NCBI RefSeq assembly: GCF_021654575.1
Contig: NZ_AP024488.1
Span: 2,046,001-2,110,000, forward strand
From: Desulfoluna limicola
GTDB taxonomy: Bacteria > Desulfobacterota > Desulfobacteria > Desulfobacterales > Desulfolunaceae
Length of the DNA stretch: 64,000 nt
Direction: 5' to 3'
A model generated the notes under the pieces. That model ran no database searches. It worked only from the letters and a program-made list of their open reading frames with translations, and was not told the origin of the DNA. Within the stretch, counting starts at the first letter, position 1. Each line of letters starts with the position of its first letter. A program made the translations under genes and the position numbers. Shown here piece after piece: positions 26,804 through 35,900 of this stretch.

Positions 26804-27553
26804 ATGCATATACTGGCCGCTTTTCTTATCGGTATCGGGTTCTTCTCCATCTTCAATCCCATGGATAAAATCCCCGAGAATCAAGTGACGGTTCACGACC
26901 TGAGGAAACCCCAGTTTGCGATAAGCCATCCCGTTGAGCCGCTTTCCGAAATAGAAAAACGCCGTATTGTAAAGCAAAACTACGATTACAGCTGCGGCTC
27001 AGCGGCCCTTGCCACCCTGCTTAAATTCCACCTGGGTGAGGATTTTTCCGAGCAGCAGGTCATCTACGGCATGCTCCAGCATGGGGACGCCAAAAGAATC
27101 CAGGAACGAAGGGCCTTCTCCCTGCTGGACATGAAAAAATTTGTCAACGTCCTGGGCTACGATGCCAACGGGTACAGGGCAACCATGGAGGATCTGGCGT
27201 CCTCGGAATACTGGCCCTGCATCGTGCCCATCAAGTTCTTCGGGTACCGCCACTTCGTGGTGGTAAAGGGTATTCACAAGGGGCATATCTTCGTGGCAGA
27301 CCCCTGGCGGGGCCACAGCAGCTACACCGTGCCCCAGTTTAAAAAGATCTGGTACAAAAACGTCATGTTCATCGTGTCAGACAAAGAGTCCCGTCCACGG
27401 GCAGACCTGACCCTGATCCGGGATGACCTGCGCTTCATTGATGAAGAAATTACCCGGTTTGCCCTGTTCCAACAAGATGTTGTGGAGAAACAGCTCGACA
27501 TCCAGCGCTTCCTCGATCAGTCCGGAGGGGACCGATACTACTACAAACAGTGA
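26804..27553 (+). CDS. C39-like (double-glycine) cysteine peptidase, FapD-like
   Basis: 249 residues with an N-terminal hydrophobic segment that exports or anchors it. The papain-like C39 triad is complete: Cys64 in NYDYSCGSAALATLL, His150 in GYRHFVVV and Asp166 in VADPWRG. A free-standing C39 peptidase next to a coiled-coil/barrel outer-membrane protein is the arrangement of FapD and FapF in the Pseudomonas functional-amyloid system, where FapD is needed for fibre export. No ABC transporter domain is attached, unlike bacteriocin exporters. AAGGA precedes ATG 26804. The likely client proteins are the ITGQ-motif proteins (inference). Confidence 0.85.
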   Translation: MHILAAFLIGIGFFSIFNPMDKIPENQVTVHDLRKPQFAISHPVEPLSEIEKRRIVKQNYDYSCGSAALATLLKFHLGEDFSEQQVIYGMLQHGDAKRIQERRAFSLLDMKKFVNVLGYDANGYRATMEDLASSEYWPCIVPIKFFGYRHFVVVKGIHKGHIFVADPWRGHSSYTVPQFKKIWYKNVMFIVSDKESRPRADLTLIRDDLRFIDEEITRFALFQQDVVEKQLDIQRFLDQSGGDRYYYKQ

Positions 27554-27559
27554 TCTTTA

Positions 27560-27769
27560 GTAACGATTCAGCTTCGCCTCCGGCGGCCAGGGGATTTTTT
27601 TCTAAAGTGGCTTCGCCCCCCCTGGCCCCCAGAGTGTGAATCATCTCCCCCCTCGTTCCTCGGGACGAGATGACTCAAAACGATTGTAAGTCAAACCACG
27701 CAAAACCTGTTTGTCAAACCCAGTCAATAAGATTGGTAAAAGTTGGCCCCCGACAGGGCCGCCGGAGGC
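27560..27769 (+). repeat. Composite mosaic repeat (element end, CAGGGG hairpin, A1-type hairpin, family B)
   Basis: It starts with GTAACGATTCAGCT (27560-27573, 13 of 14 matching the terminal repeat of the 52891 element), 7 bp after the C39 stop. Then come CGCCTCCGGCGGCCAGGGG with CCCCTGGCC, an A1-like hairpin with a TCGTTCCTCGGG loop (27637-27676), and a family B copy (27700-27769) ending GCCGCCGGAGGC. Confidence 0.75.
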
Positions 27770-27862
27770 ATGTTGTACAAACGTTCACGGCATCGACTTC
27801 TTTCGACGCTTAACCATACAAATCATCCAGCTTGTTCACCCCTGATGAAGGAGGCGGTTTTG

Positions 27863-28951
27863 ATGAGAAGAGCCGGCATACTGCTTACATGGATTGTGGC
27901 CATGGGAATCTTTTTTCTCCCGGCATTTACCTGGGCGGAAGAGGCCACCGGTAAGGAACAGGCAGCCCTTGAGTCCATTGTTACTGAGCTTGAAGAACTG
28001 AGAAAAGAGTTGGCGGCGCTCAAGCAGGAGACTCAAGTCCGAGATCAACTCAAAGCCACAAGTGAAGAAAAAGCCGAAGAGACCGAGCGTATTCTTACGG
28101 CCGTAGGCCAGGAGTATGTCCTTCGCAGGGAAGGATCCCTTGGCATCACCTACGGGGCCAGTTACGCATACAATGACACAGATGTACTTGAAAACGCCAA
28201 GGCCGGATCCGGCCTCACTGTGGATCACACAAGCAACCACAGCTTAAGCAACAGCATCAGTGCACAGTATGGCCTGCGCAATTACCTCACCGTCAACGCG
28301 GCCATTCCCTTTATCTACAAATGGGACCAGCAGGCCACCTCATCGGAACGCAACGCAACCGATATCGGGGACATCAGCTTCGGGCTTCAGTGGCAGCCCT
28401 TTCCCACCTCAACGGGAAGAGCGTCGTACATCCTCAACACCTCCCTGATCATTCCATCCGGCGCCAGCCCTTATAAAATTGATGTGGAGGAAGCCCTCTC
28501 CACAGGCTCCGGTTTCTACTCCGCCCTTGCGGAACTCTCCATCAGCAAGCCCATCGACCCCATCATGGCCTTCGGCAGCCTCTCGTACCGCTACACCCAC
28601 GAAGTCACCGGGCTCAACCAGACCCGAAACGGGCCAAACGATGCGTCAGCTCTGAAAAAGGTCTCTCCGGGAGATACCATCGGAGCCTCCATGGGGATTG
28701 CCTATGCACTCTCCTATCAGGTGACCCTTCACTTAAGCTGCCAGTACTCTCATACCACAAGCTACGAGTTTGACTGGCATGGCGGAGAGACCAACAAAAC
28801 GGGCACCTCAACGGCAGCATCCGTCAACATCGGTACCGGCTGGAAACTCTCCCCGGAAACGTCCGCCAACATCACGGTTGGCATCGGCATGACGGACAGC
28901 ACCTCTGACTTTACGCTGTCATTTTCCATGCCCTTTGACTTCACCCTGTAA
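27863..28951 (+). CDS. Outer-membrane beta-barrel protein with N-terminal coiled coil, FapF-like
   Basis: 362 residues. The signal peptide ends near AFTWA (residue 25). Residues 30-85 form a heptad-rich coiled coil (IVTELEELRKELAALKQE). The remaining 270 residues are alternating amphipathic strands ending in MPFDFTL with a C-terminal aromatic-hydrophobic signature, as in outer-membrane barrels of the Phenol_MetA_deg/FapF type. In FapF a trimeric coiled coil gates the pore that exports amyloid subunits. AAGGAGG lies 8 bp before ATG 27863; a composite repeat separates it from the C39 gene. Likely an export pore for ITGQ-motif proteins (inference). Confidence 0.82.
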   Translation: MRRAGILLTWIVAMGIFFLPAFTWAEEATGKEQAALESIVTELEELRKELAALKQETQVRDQLKATSEEKAEETERILTAVGQEYVLRREGSLGITYGASYAYNDTDVLENAKAGSGLTVDHTSNHSLSNSISAQYGLRNYLTVNAAIPFIYKWDQQATSSERNATDIGDISFGLQWQPFPTSTGRASYILNTSLIIPSGASPYKIDVEEALSTGSGFYSALAELSISKPIDPIMAFGSLSYRYTHEVTGLNQTRNGPNDASALKKVSPGDTIGASMGIAYALSYQVTLHLSCQYSHTTSYEFDWHGGETNKTGTSTAASVNIGTGWKLSPETSANITVGIGMTDSTSDFTLSFSMPFDFTL

Positions 28952-29061
28952 CCTAAATGCACCAACCGCGCCTGCTGACGAGGCCCCGGTTCCTTCTTCC
29001 CGGTGACATGAAGAAGCCACCAGCTTATAACGAACCCGGCCCCAGAGCCTTTAAGGAAACC

Positions 29062-30816
29062 ATGATGAGAAGAGCTGTGAACACCTTGCGCATGCGATGG
29101 CACTTACTGGCTGTTTCAACTCTTGCGGTGCTCTGCCTTCTGATATCTGCACCCCGCCATGCCCGGGCCATGTTTGTGGAGCAGATGGCCGTATCCACCC
29201 GGGCCATCGCCTTGGGCAACGCCTGTACAGCGGACCCTCCCGGTATCATGAGCGTTCACTACAACCCGGCCGGCCTCTCCAGGCTCCCTGACAAGGCGTT
29301 CAGCCAGGGCCTGACCCTTCCGTTTATCTTTCAGGAAATCAAGGTAACTGCGGACCCGAATATGCAGCCCTTTATGGACGGTTCCAGTCCCAATCCGGTG
29401 GGCCACCCCAACGGTGCATCCTCTGAAGACAAGGTGGACCCTATTGCCGGAACCTCCGGGACCAGTGGGCCATCCATGTACATTCCCATCCTCAACGACA
29501 CCATCCCGTTTCTTGCAGGCCCGACCCTGGGGATCTCCGGGCGAAAAAAAGATTCCAAGTGGACCTTTGCCTACGCCAACTACTCCCCCTTTGCAGTGGG
29601 CCTCACCCACGAGGACTCCGACGACCCCGCACGTTACCAGGCCAAAACCCTTGGCCAGCAACACCTTATCTATGCCGCACCGGCCTTGAGCTACCAGTTC
29701 AACGACAAGCTCGCCATGGGCGTTACCGTTGGCATGGGCCAGACCGCCACCTACGCCACACTCGACATGCGCATGCCCAACCAGATGACGGCCCTGACCA
29801 AGGTGCTCGGTGATGCCACCAAAGATCTCAATATCCCCGTCATCAGCCAGATGACCTTGCCCCCGCCCTGGTTTGGAGGAGGCGTAGGGCCCTACGAAAA
29901 GGTCGCCGAGCTCGAGATGACCATGCGAGACGACTTCTCCCCGAACTACAACGTTGGGGTGTTGTATGAGCCCTTAAGCTGGCTCTCCCTGGGGATCACC
30001 TACCAGAGCGAAATCAAGGTCGAGCAGGTGGGCAACTGGAACGTTCAATACTCCAAGCAGTTCAAGGCCATGATCGACTGGCTCGGCCAGGGCAACATCC
30101 TGCCCGTCACCGCCGCCATGCTTAACCTGCCCACCGAAGGGGAGAACCAGTCCGGTTATGTCACCAACAACATGACCATCCCCCAGCGCCTCCAGGCAGG
30201 GATTGCCCTGAAGCCCATCAAGTATTTCCAGCTCCTCTTTGACGTAAACTGGGTAGACTGGTCGGTTCTGAAAGAGGACAAATTTGTCTTTGACCGCCAG
30301 GCCGATTTTCTAAGGTTTGCAACCCTCATGGGCTACACCGGCGGCCCGGACACCATGATCATCCAGCGAGATTTTGAAGACACCATCAGCTGGGCCGTGG
30401 GACTTGAACTCTTTCCATCAGACTGGTTCACCTGGCGTTTCGGCTATGAGTGGCGGCCTACCTCCGTTCAGGAGGACCTCTATGACGCCATGTACGCCGT
30501 TCCGGACATGCACAACTTCGGCACCGGGTTCGGCATCAAAACGAAAAGCGATATCGTCATCGACGTCTCCTTCGCCTACCTTCTCGGCGAAACGGTGGAG
30601 ATCCCCAACAACGGCAGTATCAACATGAACTCCACCGACTTCAACAAACCCGTCTACAACCCCTACGCGGGGCTCGACTTCGAGGAGGAGATGACAGCTT
30701 ATATCGTCTCCGTCAATGTGCGCATGCCCATCCACGTGATGCAGGATCACTTGCACCACCAGGCGGAGATGCTGGAAAACGCCTACCACTTTCTCAACCC
30801 CTTTGACGATGAGTAA
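29062..30816 (+). CDS. OmpP1/FadL-family outer-membrane transporter
   Basis: 584 residues. The twin-basic N-terminus and hydrophobic segment form a signal peptide ending at HARA (residue 36). The mature N-terminus has the FadL hallmarks RAIALGNA and HYNPAGLSRL, followed by a long beta-barrel. FadL proteins carry long-chain fatty acids or other hydrophobic molecules across the outer membrane. AAGG precedes ATG 29062 (29065 also possible). It lies 110 bp after the FapF-like gene, probably in the same operon. It may supply the beta-oxidation locus 20 kb away or be part of the envelope system. Confidence 0.88.
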   Translation: MMRRAVNTLRMRWHLLAVSTLAVLCLLISAPRHARAMFVEQMAVSTRAIALGNACTADPPGIMSVHYNPAGLSRLPDKAFSQGLTLPFIFQEIKVTADPNMQPFMDGSSPNPVGHPNGASSEDKVDPIAGTSGTSGPSMYIPILNDTIPFLAGPTLGISGRKKDSKWTFAYANYSPFAVGLTHEDSDDPARYQAKTLGQQHLIYAAPALSYQFNDKLAMGVTVGMGQTATYATLDMRMPNQMTALTKVLGDATKDLNIPVISQMTLPPPWFGGGVGPYEKVAELEMTMRDDFSPNYNVGVLYEPLSWLSLGITYQSEIKVEQVGNWNVQYSKQFKAMIDWLGQGNILPVTAAMLNLPTEGENQSGYVTNNMTIPQRLQAGIALKPIKYFQLLFDVNWVDWSVLKEDKFVFDRQADFLRFATLMGYTGGPDTMIIQRDFEDTISWAVGLELFPSDWFTWRFGYEWRPTSVQEDLYDAMYAVPDMHNFGTGFGIKTKSDIVIDVSFAYLLGETVEIPNNGSINMNSTDFNKPVYNPYAGLDFEEEMTAYIVSVNVRMPIHVMQDHLHHQAEMLENAYHFLNPFDDE

Positions 30817-30856
30817 AGGCCGTATAAAATGGTTCCGGGAAGATTAGGTGTGAAGA

Positions 30857-30891
30857 ACCTCCGGGGCCCTGCCGGGGGCCGACTGTTTGCC
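30857..30891 (-). repeat. Family B repeat, truncated copy
   Basis: ACCTCCGGGGCCCTGCCGG-GGGCC followed by CTGTTTGCC, 40 bp after the FadL-like stop. Confidence 0.6.
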
Positions 30892-31263
30892 CTGATGTTA
30901 CACTGCTTCTGACAACCAGGTTGCCATCAATGCTTCAGGCCGTCCGGTTGGTCACCCACCTCACATTCACGTCCCACGCATGAGCCCCCTCCTGGCCCCG
31001 ACCCTGTATCTTTCCGCTATCCTGATTATGGGTTCACAATCCTGATAATAAGACCTTTTTCATCCCCGATTTTCTGTCCACCCAAACAGACCTGCCACGG
31101 ATCGTTCCCGGCAGCATCTTTCCAACACCCCCTTCTTCCCAGAGTGTCAGCCCCCCATGCCCCATTCTTGTATCAACGCAGCCACTTGGCACCTTTCTTG
31201 AAGTACATTTCACCAGCGTCAAAAAAGACAGACGGGCAGAAGGCGGCGCAAAAGTGGGTTTGA

Positions 31264-31289
31264 GCTGAAGAGGTAACAACCTCTTCAGC
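31264..31289. other. Perfect 11-bp hairpin of unknown role
   Basis: GCTGAAGAGGT-AACA-ACCTCTTCAGC. No T-run follows on either strand. Confidence 0.45.
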
Positions 31290-31468
31290 CCATCGCAAGC
31301 AACAGATGATCAGCCCACAGCCCCTCCTCAAAACAAACAATAACCCCCTAAAGAAACAAGGATTTTACCCTAAACACAACGCCATCTTGTGTCGAAATAT
31401 AAAGAAGACCCATTGAAATCCATGGCCCTTTCACATCGTTCTTTGACAAGAGGAAACCACCCCGCAAC

Positions 31469-31545
31469 GTAAGCTGTGAGGTGGGTAAAAGAGGGGCTTA
31501 AGCGTACAAAGCCACCGGGGGCAACCCCGGTAACAGAGACTTACC
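31469..31545 (+). ncRNA. Unidentified structured leader upstream of the tandem aptamers
   Basis: GTAAG (31469-31473) can pair with CTTAC (31540-31544). Inside are CCGGGG-GCAA-CCCCGG (31515-31530), identical to P2 of the first GEMM aptamer, and GGTAA/TTACC. The conserved GGGACGGAAAGCC core is missing, so it may be a decayed aptamer or a different RNA. Not folded. Confidence 0.3.
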
Positions 31546-31570
31546 CGCACGTCAGGTGCGATAATAACGT

Positions 31571-31660
31571 AATCACGCCAAACCGGGGGCAACCCCGGGA
31601 CGGAAAGCCGCGGGTCCAATAATCATGCCATCTATGGATTGTTGGACAGCCGGGCCGCCT
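31571..31660 (+). ncRNA. GEMM-I cyclic dinucleotide riboswitch, aptamer 1
   Basis: P2 is CCGGGG-GCAA-CCCCGG (31583-31598) with a GNRA tetraloop. The conserved GGGACGGAAAGCC core follows, then P3 (31614-31624 with 31637-31647, 11 bp) and the closing ACAGCCGGG. This matches the GEMM-I family as found in Geobacter. Whether it binds c-di-GMP or cGAMP cannot be read by eye, and the P1 pairing is not resolved. Confidence 0.82.
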
Positions 31661-31808
31661 CCTAACACGCCAAACCAGGGGTAACCCTGGGACGGAAAGC
31701 CACGGGTCCGCTGGTGCGGGATAAAACCGGGGCAGGTGCTGAGCAATAGCAATACCTGTCGACGGCCAATCCTCCAGCCACCATCCGGACAGCCGGGTTA
31801 CCTGCCCT
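31661..31808 (+). ncRNA. GEMM-I cyclic dinucleotide riboswitch, aptamer 2 (extended P3)
   Basis: P2 is CCAGGG-GTAA-CCCTGG (31675-31690), covarying with aptamer 1. The same GGGACGGAAAGCC core is followed by P3 (GTCCG-C-TGGTG with CACCA-TC-CGGAC) enclosing an extra 62-base insert with its own hairpin. The closing ACAGCCGGGTTACC is next to a small hairpin (CTGCC/GGCAG, 31802-31817) that ends just before the ribosome-binding site AGGGG, a plausible expression platform. Confidence 0.82.
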
Positions 31809-31831
31809 ACAAGGCAGAAAAGGGGAACACC

Positions 31832-32263
31832 ATGAAAAAGCATCATTATATCATCACCTTGATTTGTTCACTTGTTGTTCTGTCAGGAGCCCTCACTGCC
31901 CAGGCCCAGGTCGTTCCCATGAGCGATTCAGAACTGGCCGGGATCACGGGACAGGCCGGTTTTGCAACGCTGGGAGACTATGCAGACTTTCAGCGTGACA
32001 TCACAACAAACACTCTCTTCGCCCCGAATCTTTCCGACCTGTCGTATCAGGCTGAAAGAACCGGTGAAGTCAGCAACATCCGTGTAGCCAAAGACGGGTC
32101 ATCCTTCTCATTCGACGTCAAAAACCCTGGTGTCACCATTCGAAACTTTGAAACCAGCCTTCGGCTGGGCAATCAACCAGGACCCGGCAACAGCCTTGGT
32201 ACGGTATCTGTGGAACATATCCGGGTGACCACTCATGGAACCGTACGCATCACAGTTCGGTAA
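31832..32263 (+). CDS. Small secreted ITGQ-motif protein under tandem GEMM-I riboswitch control
   Basis: 143 residues. The signal peptide (MKKHHYIITLICSLVVL and onward) ends at AQA near residue 24. VVPMSDSELAGITGQAGFA follows, the clearest form of the shared motif. The remaining 100 residues are soluble, beta-type, cysteine-free. The start is ATG 31832 with AGGGG 6 bp upstream; the open frame before it is riboswitch sequence. Two GEMM-I aptamers precede it, so expression should follow cyclic dinucleotide levels. A strong terminator follows. It resembles a fibre or matrix subunit; the function is unknown. Confidence 0.8.
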   Translation: MKKHHYIITLICSLVVLSGALTAQAQVVPMSDSELAGITGQAGFATLGDYADFQRDITTNTLFAPNLSDLSYQAERTGEVSNIRVAKDGSSFSFDVKNPGVTIRNFETSLRLGNQPGPGNSLGTVSVEHIRVTTHGTVRITVR

Positions 32264-32340
32264 CGGGCTGTCCCGGCTCCTCCTTTACCCACCTTGCCGC
32301 TTACGCGGCGCGGCCTGAAAGAACTGGGGCTGCCATTCAA

Positions 32341-32387
32341 AAAAAGCCAGTCACACTTGCGTACCGCAAGAGTGACTGGCTTTTTTG
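32341..32387 (+). terminator. Intrinsic terminator of the riboswitch-controlled gene
   Basis: A 14-bp plus 6-bp stem (AAAAAGCCAGTCAC, then CTTGCG-TAC-CGCAAG, one A-A mismatch) is followed by T6. Confidence 0.92.
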
Positions 32388-32412
32388 TCGTCATAATTAT
32401 ACCGGGGGGGGG

Positions 32413-32576
32413 GCTGCCACCGGCAGCCTTGCCAGGGGCCAACCATCTGAAAAATTTGGCAACCAGGCCTTGAGCGGAGTTTCGAGTGCTTCGCCGATAT
32501 TGGTAAGCCATATAGTTTGGGCCTACAGCCGGCACGTTTTTGCGGAGCTTTTTTCAAAAAGCGATCCGCCGGAGGC
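32413..32576. repeat. Degenerate family B repeats, two fragments
   Basis: CTGCCACCGGCAGCCTTGCC with AGGGGCCAACC (32414-32468) resembles an inverted B copy. CTTTTTTCAAAAAGCGATCCG followed by CCGGAGGC (32549-32576) is a direct B end. Both have drifted. Confidence 0.5.
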
Positions 32577-32745
32577 ATACTGAATCGATACGCCAGCAAG
32601 CCCCTTTGACAAGCCCCCTTCTATCCCGTAAAATAAGCACCTTAACAGCCATTCTTTCGCCGCCTTTCCCCGACAAACAACAACCCTGGAAATGATCCGA
32701 GCCATTTCCAATCCAGCTGTCTAACCGACCCAAGTAAAATCGGGT

Positions 32746-32821
32746 GTAGCTATTCAGCTCATGGTTGCCTCCGGCGACCCTGCCGGGCCAACCCCTTGAA
32801 ACATTTGACAAACAGGTCTTA
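32746..32821 (-). repeat. Element end plus family B repeat, inverted
   Basis: GTAGCTATTCAGCT (32746-32759, 13 of 14 matching the 52891 terminal repeat) is followed by GCCTCCGGCGACCCTGCCGG and, after CCAACCCCTTG, ACAAACAGGTCTTA. Confidence 0.75.
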
Positions 32822-32850
32822 ACGGTAAAGCCGATAAAACCATGTTTGAA

Positions 32851-32933
32851 GGCGGATGTGGTTTGCCCCGTGGAATGAGGCCAAAGCGCATCCGCTACCT
32901 GCTTTCAAGGTGGCGCTCCTTGCCGCCGGAGGC
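32851..32933 (+). repeat. Family A repeat, full copy
   Basis: A1-type stem GCGGATG...CATCCGC, then CTTTCAAGGTGGCGCTCCTTG and CCGCCGGAGGC. It ends 37 bp before the radical SAM gene. Confidence 0.8.
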
Positions 32934-32970
32934 TCTTTTGCATCAACCAAAACTCTCAAGGTGACCCGCC

Positions 32971-35900
32971 ATGACGATGCCCCTGTTGAGCAGGCTTGTA
33001 AGACTTCCCGACACCCGCGTTCCCATTTACATTGCCCCGGACACGCCCCACTGGTTCGTCCCCAGCATGGCTGGGGACAACCTGATCCAGGCCATGCTCA
33101 CGGGGGAAGAGGAGGTCGCCATGAATCCCACAAACGCCATGGGCCTTCTCAGGAAAGAGCAATTTTTGTCGCTGCTTCCCCATGAAACCGGAGACCCCCA
33201 CCCCGGTCGTGGAGAGGTGTTGAAACTGGACCGGTTAAAGGAGTGCTGGATCCACCTGACGGATCATTGCAACCTGGCCTGCCGCCACTGCCTCTTCTCC
33301 TGCTCGCCGACGAGCCGCCAGAGCCTCAGCCTCGAAGCGATCACGCGCATCCACCGGGAAAGCGAAGCCCTCGGCACGGAGATCTATTACCTTACCGGGG
33401 GCGAGCCCCTGATTCACCCGGACTTTCGCACCATCTGCACCCTTCTTTTGTCCAAGGAAAAGACCCGGCTGGTGATTCTCACCAACGGCCTTCTCCTTGC
33501 CGGTCACATCGATTTTCTTCGGGGGCTCCCCACCGATCGCCTCCACCTTCAAATCAGCGTGGACGGGCTGGAAGGGACCCACGACGCCATGCGCGGCAAG
33601 GGAAGCTTCCAACAGCTTACCCGCGTTCTTGGGGAGATCTCACCGCACCGGCTCAACACCTCCCTTGCCATGGCGGTCACCCACGACAACCGCCACCAGA
33701 TGAGTGACATCGTAGCGCTTGCCGGCAGGTTCGGTTTCAAAAATGTCCACTACCTCTGGCTCTTTGCAGCCGGGAAAGCCCGGCAATCCTCTCTTGTGCC
33801 GGTGGAAGACCTCTTTGCCCATCTCATCCAGGCAGAAAAGCTCGCAGCCCCCCTTGGCATTGACATCGACAACATCAAAAGCATGGAATCCCGGGTGTTT
33901 TCTTCTCCGGGAATCCGGCACGACCTGGGCAACGCCGGCTGGGAGTCGCTGGCCGTGGGGCCGGACGGAACGATCTACCCCACCCCGGCCCTCATCGGAA
34001 ACATCTCGGCGTCATGCGGGCACATCTCGGAAGGCATCCGGACGGTGTGGATCGAAAGCCCAGAGCTTCAATCCCTGCGAGGGCTTTCCGTCATTCATGA
34101 CGAATGCTGCCACACCAGCCCCTTGAAATTTATTGTGGGGGGAGGGGACATCGATCACAGCTATTACGCCGGCGGCGAATTCATCGGCCATGACCCCTAC
34201 CTGGAACTTTACGAAATGATCGCCATTCACCTCATGGAAAAAGCGGGCGGGCAGGTTCCTTCCGATGACAGCCCCACCATGCGAATCCAGATGGGGGACC
34301 GGGTAAACGAGTGTCACCAGGCTAAAGGCGGGGTCGCCCTCACCCATTCCAACTGCGTTCTCTCCCTTGCCGGAACCCACGGCACGGTGGGAACATTTTA
34401 CTCCGATGCGGCAGAGAGCCCCAACACGGATATCCAGAACCCGGTCTGTTACGATGAAACCCTTATTTCTCACATCCCACTCGAAGCGCGGGTGCGCTCT
34501 TACGGCTGCGGCAGCCCGGTGCAGGACGCGCTCCTTGAAACGGGAGAGACCCTGGTGGACTTGGGTTCCGGCACGGGGGTGGAGTGCTTCATCGCCTCAC
34601 GCATCACGGGCGCCGGGGGCAAGGTCTACGGAATTGATATGCTGGACACGATGCTGGAGCGGGCCACAAGGGCTTTGGGGGATGTCTCAAGGCGCCTTGG
34701 CTACCGAAACGTGGAATTCAAAAAAGGATTCCTCGAAAAACTTCCCCTTGAGGACAACACCGCAGATGCCGTCATCTCCAACTGCGTGGTGAACCTCTCA
34801 GAGGACAAGACAAAGACCTTTGCCGAAATTTTCCGCATCTTAAAGCCCGGCGGGCGGGCCGTCATCTCGGATGTGACCACGGACGCGCCTTTTCCCGCCG
34901 CCATCCAGAACGACCCCATTCTCAGGGGGGAGTGCATCGGCGGGGCCATGGTGCAATCCCGGCTTATGGCCATGCTGGAGAGCACAGGCTTTACAACCAT
35001 CCGGATCATCAAGCGGTTTTTCTATCGCGACGTCAAGGGGTACCGTTTCTACGCCCTCACCTACCGGGCGGTAAAACCGGATGGAAAAAGAGCAAAGATC
35101 ATGTACCCCGGCCCCTTTGCAGGGGTCATCACCGACAGCGGTGAGATGATTGCCAGGGGCCAGACAATGGAGACAACGTGGCCCCATGAAAGCGCCCCTG
35201 GCGCATCTGCCTTTCTTGTGGACCACGAGGGCAACATCACCAATCAGGACGCGGAAAGCTCCTGCTCATGCACCCAGCCCCCAGAAGCGTCAAACCCAGC
35301 GCCCCGAAAAACCTCGGCAACCATCCTGAGCACCGGCAAAAAGGGATCGGGTTGCATGCGTTGCGGACGGCCCCTCACCTACCTCCACCGGGAGCGGGAG
35401 GAGACCTGCGGCTTCTGCGGTAACACCGTCATGGCCAACGCCACCTGCGAGGGGGGGCACTTTGTCTGTGATACCTGCCACAGCGAAGACGCGCTGGAGG
35501 TGGTCAAACATCTCTGCCTCACCACACGGGAAATGGACACCATCACCCTCTTTGACAAAATCAAAAAGCACCCGTCGGTCCCTTTACACGGCCCGGAACA
35601 CCACTTCATCGTCCCCGGCGTCATCACCGCTGCCTACCGAAATTCCGGCGGATCCATCGGGGACGAAGAGATCCTTTCCGCCATCCGGCGCGGCGCAGAC
35701 ATCCCCGGCGGATCCTGCGCCTTCTGGGGCGGCTGCGGCGCGGCCCTGGGCACCGGCATCGCCTTCGGCGTCATCCTCCGGAGCAACCCCATCAAACCTT
35801 TTGAAAGGCAAACCGTTCAGCAGCTCACCGGCCATATCATCACCGCCCTGGGCGAGCTCGAAGCCGCCCGCTGCTGCCGCCGAGAGGCCCTCACGGCCCT

